Below are positions 15,701 through 24,700 of a stretch of DNA of 64,000 nucleotides, piece by piece. Position numbers and translations under genes: made by a program. Within the stretch, counting starts at the first letter, position 1. Every line of letters begins with the position of its first letter. Origin of the DNA: Mastigias papua (lineage: Eukaryota; Cnidaria; Scyphozoa; Rhizostomeae; Mastigiidae); the NCBI GenBank assembly GCA_964019165.1, contig OZ025279.1, forward strand, positions 9,760,617-9,824,616, given 5' to 3'. The notes beneath the pieces were generated by a model that saw only the letters and a program-made list of their open reading frames with translations, did no database searches and was not told the origin of the DNA.

Positions 15701-18700
15701 ACAGAACAACTGCAAACAACTCAAATAAAGTGCGTGACAGAGCGGGTAGTCTAAGGACTCGTGCTTGATGTCTACAACAGAAGACGTCATTCTCATTGAT
15801 AAATGTAAAGTAAGGCAGGTCTAACACCTTGTAAGGATATTTGAGAATAGATACTTCAACAGCACAATAAGGTTAGTGTCAGTCTTTACATGAAAGTACA
15901 ACAAGGCAATAAGCATAACACAATACTTCACTGGTCTGAGTGATTTATTAATCACAGTAGAAATGTCTGAAAACAAAACAATGCAAGATTCAATAACATC
16001 ATATTGTCTTGCTTACTATCGGGTATATTTGTAAACGCATCTCACCCATTGGATAACAAGACAGAGAAAAAGAACACCCAAAAACATCAATAAAAGCATA
16101 AATCCTACGTACCAGAATTGGTCCAGTATAACTTTTCTCCAACCCAATCAACAGCTATGCCTTCCGCATGTGTGAGATTGTCGTTTGCGACCACAACAAA
16201 TTTCTTTGCATCATTCATTGGAGTACGGGCGATGGTCTTTTTCACATAATCTGCCCAATACAAGTAGCCATCATGTGGATTGACATCTGCCGCGAGACTT
16301 CTGCCAATCATGTTACCGTATACAAGTCGGCTATCTTTTCCATCCAAACTATACTGCGAAATATCCACTAGATTGGCAATAACCAATGTGGGTCGATCTC
16401 CTAGAGCAGAATATAAAATCCATACTCATCTGAACATGAATTTGAACTGAATTAAGTACATCTCAAAAAACAACTTGCATCCACATTAGCATTTCTTAAA
16501 AAAATTCTTTCCAGTTATTTGTCTCACAAGGTCTAATAAGGGGAGGGGGTGACATTGTTTACAGCTTATGATACAACTTTACTCCACAGACCGTGATGTC
16601 GTATGGTTTTCTATAGTCTTGGGTATGGGTCCACGTTTCTGTACACTGCATGACCAGGAACTACCTACACAATGGTGCGTGAAGTTGTTTCAAAATGTAT
16701 TGCCTGAAATGCATGATTCTTTGAAGGAGCCGTACAATAAAGAAAATAAAACGGCGGCAATTACGTCTCACCTACCAAACACCGGTAATTTACTCACCGT
16801 CTGCCGTAATACATTAACAGTGACCATAGATTGCTAGTACAACAGTTAACTAAGTTTGACATTATCAAATTCTAAGTGTCACCTCTAAACCCCTTTAAAC
16901 AAATTAATGGCACTCTTGTGGCTAGTGCACATTGAAGCTAAAAACATGTTGAAGCTGGCTTGGCAAAAATTCTTACCGCAGAATTTAAGTATTTCCAGGT
17001 GTTTTCATGCACATCCTGAAGATTTCTAAATATATCTTGAAAAACTGCGAAGTCTTGCTAAAAAGCTGTTGCGAAAACTGGATAAAATGTGATCATTCCC
17101 TAACTACAAAATAGTTCTAGCTCACCTTTGACAAGGCACGACTTCCCATCAGATTGTAGATTATAGCTCTTATCACAGGAGCATTTATATGAGCCAACCG
17201 TATTCTGACATTTTTGATCGCACCTTCCGTAACTCTTGCATTCATCTACGTCTATAAAGTGGAATATTTCAAAAGATAACAATGTAAGTTCAATATATGT
17301 ATACCTTTAAACATAAATGTAATAACTGCAATAAACAATAAACAAGTCAACAAATAGACAATTAAATAAACAAAAACCTGTCGGGACTGAAAAATTTTAG
17401 ATAATTTCTAGCTGGCGGGTCCTATATCAAAAAGCAGATACTATCAACAATCTTAATACCAACAATAAATCAACTACCTTCGAACTTATCCAAGTGTAAT
17501 GCTATAGATAGCCTACTAACAAAACATCAGGCCCTGGTAGAAAGAAGGCGATAAAAAGTAAATGAACGCCTAAACTAGTTTGATATAAGCTAAGAACTAA
17601 TTAGACTATTCACGAAAAAGAAGCAACAAATGCTATATCCCATTCATTAACAGACAACACCTCTCCTTCTATCTTATATCATTCTTTACATGCAACTTAC
17701 TTTAGCTACTACATATATACACTGTCCTGATATAAACCAGTTGAACCAAATACCTACTTAAAACTTGATAAGACACAATACATTCTGGGACCAATACATA
17801 CCGAGGCAGGTCTTCTGGTCTGTGTCAAGCTTGTAGCCAGCTCTACAGGCACAAGTATAGCTTATTATATCATCGATACAAAACTGAGAGCATCCTCCAT
17901 TATGGTCTAAACACTCGTTTACATCTGGAACAAAATAAGAGGCTTAAAACATAAAGTGGAAAAGCCCAAGGCAGACATGCACAAATATTTGAAAAGATGT
18001 ACACACAACTAGTTGACCTGTAACTTTAACAAAATGAAAGACTAATGACAACTGTTGTCATGAACCAGATATATTATGTACTCTTTCTCTAAAGCCTGGT
18101 TCTCACTTGTGAAGCAAGAGCTGGAGCAAGAGAAGCACGCATGCTCAAAGGAGCCTTTTCACAATCAAGTCCCTTCTGCAAATACTTACTTCCCTTGCTT
18201 TGCCTCTAGCTTCATAAGTGTGAACCAGGCTTAAATCTATGTCGGCTTAAATCTATCAGGCTTTAAACCTAATACTCTTATTTTGACACATTAGGGACGG
18301 GTCATTAATTCTTCCAGGGGAGAGGGTATTTGATATGTAGGAGGGGGAACTAAAATTCTGCACTCAGAGGGAAGGGAGGGGGTGACAAATAAAGAGCATT
18401 TTAAAAGAAGGAGTATGGAGCTTCTTCTCATGTCCTGGAATGGAGACCAAAATATTTACAAAAATCTGAGAGGGGGGACGAAAATTCCATCAAATATATG
18501 AGAATGTCTTCCACTCCCTCCCGGGGGAGCTCCCCCCAAGAATTAATGCCCCGTTCCAAACACTGCGTTTTATACAAACATATAACAAAATAAAAGAACA
18601 AAACATACATCAATATGCTCTCTCCTGCTTCTTTACTTTACGTGGCTAGTGCAACCTTAAACCATGAAGCTAATACACCACATGATTAATTATATTTTAG

Positions 18701-21700
18701 CATACACCTCGCATACTGAAACTTACAACATGAACTGGGTTCATCATCTCCCATTGGGCAATCGCGCACTTTGTTGCATAGCATTGACTTAGTGACGCAA
18801 AGATGGCTTGCACTGCACATATACGTTCCCGGCTGAATACATGGATAACTCAGTGACACGGCTAAAAAAGATTAGGTTTTTAAGAATTCATCTACTTTCT
18901 TCTTTTATATCTTTCTACAAAGAAAGATAGCGAGAAATTGGGCCTAGATATAGACAGGTCTGAACAATTTCCTTGCTATGAGGAGTAACAATGTTCTGAA
19001 ACGAGGAACGATAAATGATATTTCTCAATTGAATTTTGAGGTGACACCCAGTAAAGAATATCTTTAAAACATAAACCTTTAGCATAATCACCGAAACAAA
19101 CCGGGGCTGGAAAAGATTTTCAAACTGGAATTTTGAAAGTGTGAAGACACCATTGAGACATTGACAACAAAAATCATGACGATTACATGAAACCTCCTAG
19201 TATTCCATACTCGTAGGCTGTTCTGGTCCCCAGCCTATCAATCAGTCAAAGTTCACTCTTCCATAGCAATATCAAGCAGCTACAGTGACAAACAAAAACA
19301 GGGATAACTACAGCAATAGGGATAACAACAGCAGCAACAACAGCAACAACTTAAACTGTCAAAACAAAAACAACAGTGAGTATAGTGACAGATACAACAA
19401 CAAGAAGTACAAAAGCAGAGACAGTGGCATCAACCGATAAAAATGAGCCGATACTGATGCTCATTTGTTTTTTCAATTTCAAATATAAAAAGAAAAAGCA
19501 CTCGGACAAAACTTACGACAGTCAACTTCGTCCGAATTGTCCCCACATTGGTCGGTAGAATCGCAGTGTTCACTATTTGGAATGCATTTATTATTTTTGC
19601 ATGTAAATTCTCCATCAGCACATTTCTTTTGCTCTGTAGATAAATGGAACCTAAATATTATGACTACTTCAAAAAACAGAAAATAAAATCGCTACTTGAG
19701 AAAATCAAATGGTGAAAACGTTACATATACACGTCTTCTTTTTACTAAGAAACACGTATATAAGAAAGAAGAGGCTTATATCAGGAAAATCGTTGAGAAA
19801 CATTTATGAAGTACAAGTAGGGTGAGCTGTAAAAGTAAACTTAAAAACTGTTTTTACAAGGAAATTCGTTATCAAACAGGAAACAAGATACAAACAAAAT
19901 AAATACATACTTTCAGAAACTTCAAAGTTCTATTTCTCATTCCACAGTTGCCTTATCTGGGTTGTTGTTGTATTGGGAATTTTAAGTACTTTAAGACACA
20001 TTCAAGACTGTGTTTGGCAAAATATTAAGAAACATCTGGGTTCAAAGCAGACAGTTTGTTTCTAATAAAAACCGTGAAGGTCTTATTAAATAACACTGCC
20101 ACTATGCTACACACTTCGTTACAGCTAAAACTCGTCTCTATTCCATCCCAACGTATACAATGAACTGCTGCTGGAACGCGTGCAATTGAGAAATACAATG
20201 AATCGAGAAGCAACTTAAAGAACATTCTAAATTATTTTACTTGACTATATAACCAGCAAATTTTAACGTGAATAGTTCAGATCTGACATTTATATTTGGA
20301 CTGCTAATTTATATGAGATTCATTTTGACTATTAACATTAGGGCTCTAAGATTGGAATCAAAACGCAAAGGACACACATTGGTAACAGCAGAAGCTGAAG
20401 ATACACATGTATAAATATTCGTCTTATCATAATACTTCAAAATAAAATGCACACTTATCATAAGAATACCTAGTTTTTGGCGAGCTTCAATATTATCAAA
20501 CTTTAGTGATTTTGAGTATTAATTATCGGAAAGACTACAATCCTAAACTTAAAGTGTGTAACTGACACTCTCTCAAGAGTTGCAGAGTCACAGCATAGTG
20601 TAACGAGTTCCAGACAGAACAAGTGAAGCTCAATTTGTTGTTTCCTAAAAAACTTAAATTAACAAAAAATCTAAACCCTGATGAGATTTGAGCCTTGCAT
20701 TCAGCTTAAATTTCAGAGAGTTTGAGCCTTGATATTTTCATAGACTATATTCTTACCAAAATGTCTGTAAAACGGAATACAGAACCGGTATTTAATATAC
20801 AGTTGCAATAATTACGTTTTTGGAGATAAAACGCATATTCATAACGTTCTGTCGAATAACATCAGACAGGCAATGAATAATACATCTCTTCAAATTAGTT
20901 TGAGCCTCTTTATGTGAAAATTTAAACCACATGTGGTCTCGTTGTCTAGAGATGGCTGCAGTTTTCCTGATGAACATACAGATTTTATCTCGTTAAAAAT
21001 ATGGTGCTCTTAAATATATATTCGCTGAAGTGAACAGGATGTTAAGTATAGCATGTCAGCGCTATTTTACGGGGGTAAAATATTGCTGGTGTATTCTAGG
21101 GCTGAAGCACCCAGCCTAAGAGAATAGCTGGGTATACCATAAAACTGCTGACAACTCTTCAGCAACTGTATGTATTCGAAGTGTGTTTCTAGATAGTATA
21201 CATTTATAAACAGAATAGACAGAGTTGATAGTAAAAGTACACGTTTCTCATTTTAAAGCCTGTTTTCCACTAGGCGAAATCATTCGCGCGATGCGCGAAG
21301 TGATGGAATCTCCTTCTCAACTTGAGACCGGGATTTGGCTCCCTCCATTCAATCCACATACTTCTGTTGATCGCGTCAAAAAGTAGGATGCGTTTGAGCC
21401 GCCAAAGTCATCGCTGCAGCGATTCCCCTCGCTCACTGGCAATGAAATACGCATGCGTAACTTCGAAAGATTTCGCATCGCGCGGACGATTTCGCCTAGT
21501 GGAAAACAGGCTTAAAGGAAATCCAGCTCCAGGCCTTATTCATAAAGTAGCTTACTTTAAACCCACTTTTTGACAGTGTTTTATACATTGAATGCACACT
21601 GAAACTAGGGCACTGAATGTGTGAGTCACAAAGAAAAATGAATAATAGGGGCTGGGGCATGGTAGCTGGCAGCCAGATAATACTTGCTGGGCAAAATCCT

Positions 21701-24700
21701 ATATACTCTCCGAGAACATAAAGTAAAACAGACATTCTGCGCAAAGCTAACGCCGGAGTTTAATCTGGTCAATCTTGTCCTATCTATTTATTTACTCATT
21801 AACTTTCTTAAAGTCAGAATTTATACTAGCTTGTATATATAGTTAATCTATACCAACTATTTATAACAGGAATAATTTACACTAATATTGCAAAAAAGAA
21901 CAAAAATCTAACAGCATAACAGTATAAAAAAGGGACTTCCGAAGTTCCTTGCAAGCAATCTTTACACAGCAATATTCACCCATTCATTTTTTTAATAATC
22001 CTTTGAATTCCATAGTAGATGGAATAACGAGCCTGATCTTAGATTGTCTTTAGCTCCTTTCTTTCGAAGACATTCCTGATGAAGGATGGATTTTCACACG
22101 ATAGGAACTAATATATTTCTATCATCAGGTTGCGTAGACTTTCAACATGGGCCCTGGTGTAACCTTTCTTTAGGAGAAGTTCAAGAATAAACTTCAGGTA
22201 TAAACTTTAAGAAGCATTATTGGAACTCTTTTTGTGAATACGGTCTATGTTTTGCTTTTGGACAATAATTCAAACTTGATACTATGAATGTATGGCGCCT
22301 TTCTTCTCGTCCACGTAAGGTGCGACCCTTGAGAATGCACTGAATAAACTTTTTGATATAATGCTTCCACATACTTATCAAAGTTCAGTCCATCATCAGT
22401 AGTTATTCCAAGTAATTTAACAGATCTGGACATATTATTAATTGCTTTGTTTCCAACTTCCAAGAGGAGCTCTTGGTGCTATTTTAAGCCAAAAAAATAT
22501 TACTTGAAATATTGTGGAATTTGCAAACATTATATTACGTTGAAACCAGTCGAGAGCCCTAGGAACATCACCCTCAAATCCCCTGGCCGCTGATTCAACA
22601 TCTCTGTTCATATGCATACTTGAGTGACATCGTTTGTGAAGTTGCAACATAGAAGGTCTTCATGGCAATGATGAATTGATAGATTTTCAACAGCAGTGGA
22701 CAAAGGACTGAGCCTTGCGGAACTCCGGGAATAGCTTCCTATCATTCCCAGAAGTTAGAGCCTACTTTAACACGTTGTTTTCTTTGTGATAGGTAGTTGA
22801 GATTAGTGCAAGACTACTTGGTCCAAATCCATAGGTCGCAAGTTTGGCTACTAAATCATGTTGAAGACAATCATAAGCCTTAGATAGGTCCATTAGTGCC
22901 ATCCATACCACCCCTTTTTATTACGCCTTCACTCCAAGAGAAGACAAATAGATCACTGGACCGCTGGTGCTGTTTTGAATTAGGGTTGCCATTTTGTCCG
23001 TCCAACAGAAGTTGTTGTGCTATTCTGCGAACTTTCAGACATTAGTTTTTTGCGAATAACAAAAACAGGTCTTGTAATATGAAGTAAAGTTTCAAGATAC
23101 AAAAGGAAATTTTTGAAACGCCAAACCTTCGCACAGTAATTTTCATTAGACAGATCTGTTGGACGGACAAAATGTTACCCTAATTCGAAACAGCGCCCGC
23201 TGCACATTTGTTCATAAGCCAGCAGTTTATAAGAAAGTAGTACTTGACTGTTGAAAAAATTACAGATCGCGCCCTATAAACAAGGAGATCTCTTTTTGCA
23301 GTCAAGAAATAAGATTTTAATGCTTGTAAATATTAATGAGTAAAGCATGAGTTGCATCATGTCGCAACACAGGTGATTATGAAACGGATGAGGAGGAAGA
23401 ATGGGGTTCCGGAGGTGAAGTACCTGAAAAATTCTGTGATCATACTCACTAGATTTTTGGAAATCGCCCATTCGGGAAAGAAAATGTAAGATGAAGCTAC
23501 GGACGACTCATTGATATTCCTGCCAGAAACTTTAATAGTTAGTTTACCATTCATGGACTAATCTAGCTTACCAGAGTTTTAAAGTGGGGGGTGGGGTGGT
23601 ATATATCCTTTCTCAAAACCCGATGACTTCGCTACAGTTCTTCTCTGTGCATTTATATAAGTATACGTTGAAAATCTTCGATACAAACCTTTCAGTCTTG
23701 CTCCATCTATGAAGCTGTATTACATATTGGCTTAAAAATGGAATACTGCTTACCGACAAAAGGCAAAATATTGGGGGGGAGGGATGTCCCACCAGCACAC
23801 CCTCCATAAATCCATCCTTGGTCATATACCTTTACAATTTCAATATTCACGCTCAAGACAAACATCTCTTTTACCTAATCTTTGTAGATTTCTTGTGTTA
23901 ATCTATATATTAGAGTGTTATGTTTGTGTACATGCTTTTTATAAGGAACCTACATGTAGAATGCCGAAATATTTAAAGAACTTATACTACTAAAGGAAAA
24001 CTCCCTAAGGAACTTTTCAACTTGAAACATTTTTATAACAGCAAACAGTCAAGAAGTAGGTTCCATTCATCTGCAGCAAAAAATCCTTATAGATTGTTTG
24101 CTATGCTTGTCTTACGTTGCAGCCAAAATTAAAGGCAAAATTTAGGATTTCAATGTCTTACACGTATCTGTACCATTTTTATGGCAATAATTGTGCGCTG
24201 AAAATTAAGGAAGTGTTATGGAAGTTTTAGTGCTACAATGTGATCAATGTAAGTCCAACAATAAGGAACTTTTGGAACTAGGCCTTGAGCCAGGTTCCTT
24301 ATACAAGAGAATGTGTAGTGTCTGTCTGTCAGTAGTACAGAGTTACGCAAACTCAAACATTCCTGCTAAGAAAATCTTCAGGAAAGTGTTGGACCAAAAA
24401 CGTCCCATTGACAAAAATGTGTGCATACCAACGGAAAAATTAACAACAAAAGATCTCACGACAGTACGCCGAGGAAAAGGCCATGCAGGATACTTCAGGT
24501 GTAAGCTCCTGGAGACTCTTTTCACACTGTTTTAAGATAACATTCAAACTTCTCCGTTAACAGCATAACCTCCTTGCTATTGTATTATAAATAATTCAGA
24601 TCCCCCTGTTCTTGCAAACATCTCTTGCATCAGTATAGGGAGGCTTACGGTTGCTGGGGCCGTCAACCGCTGCCCACTACATTGACGAAATGCTGCTGCT

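Larger units (their letters stand above)
11684..16112. other. Large receptor intron with nested repeats
   Basis: A 4.4-kb intron between exons 7 and 8. Besides the two 279-bp elements it holds a cluster of a 14-bp motif (12476-12868). The rest, including 14430-16112, shows no coding or structural feature that I can support. Confidence 0.6.
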
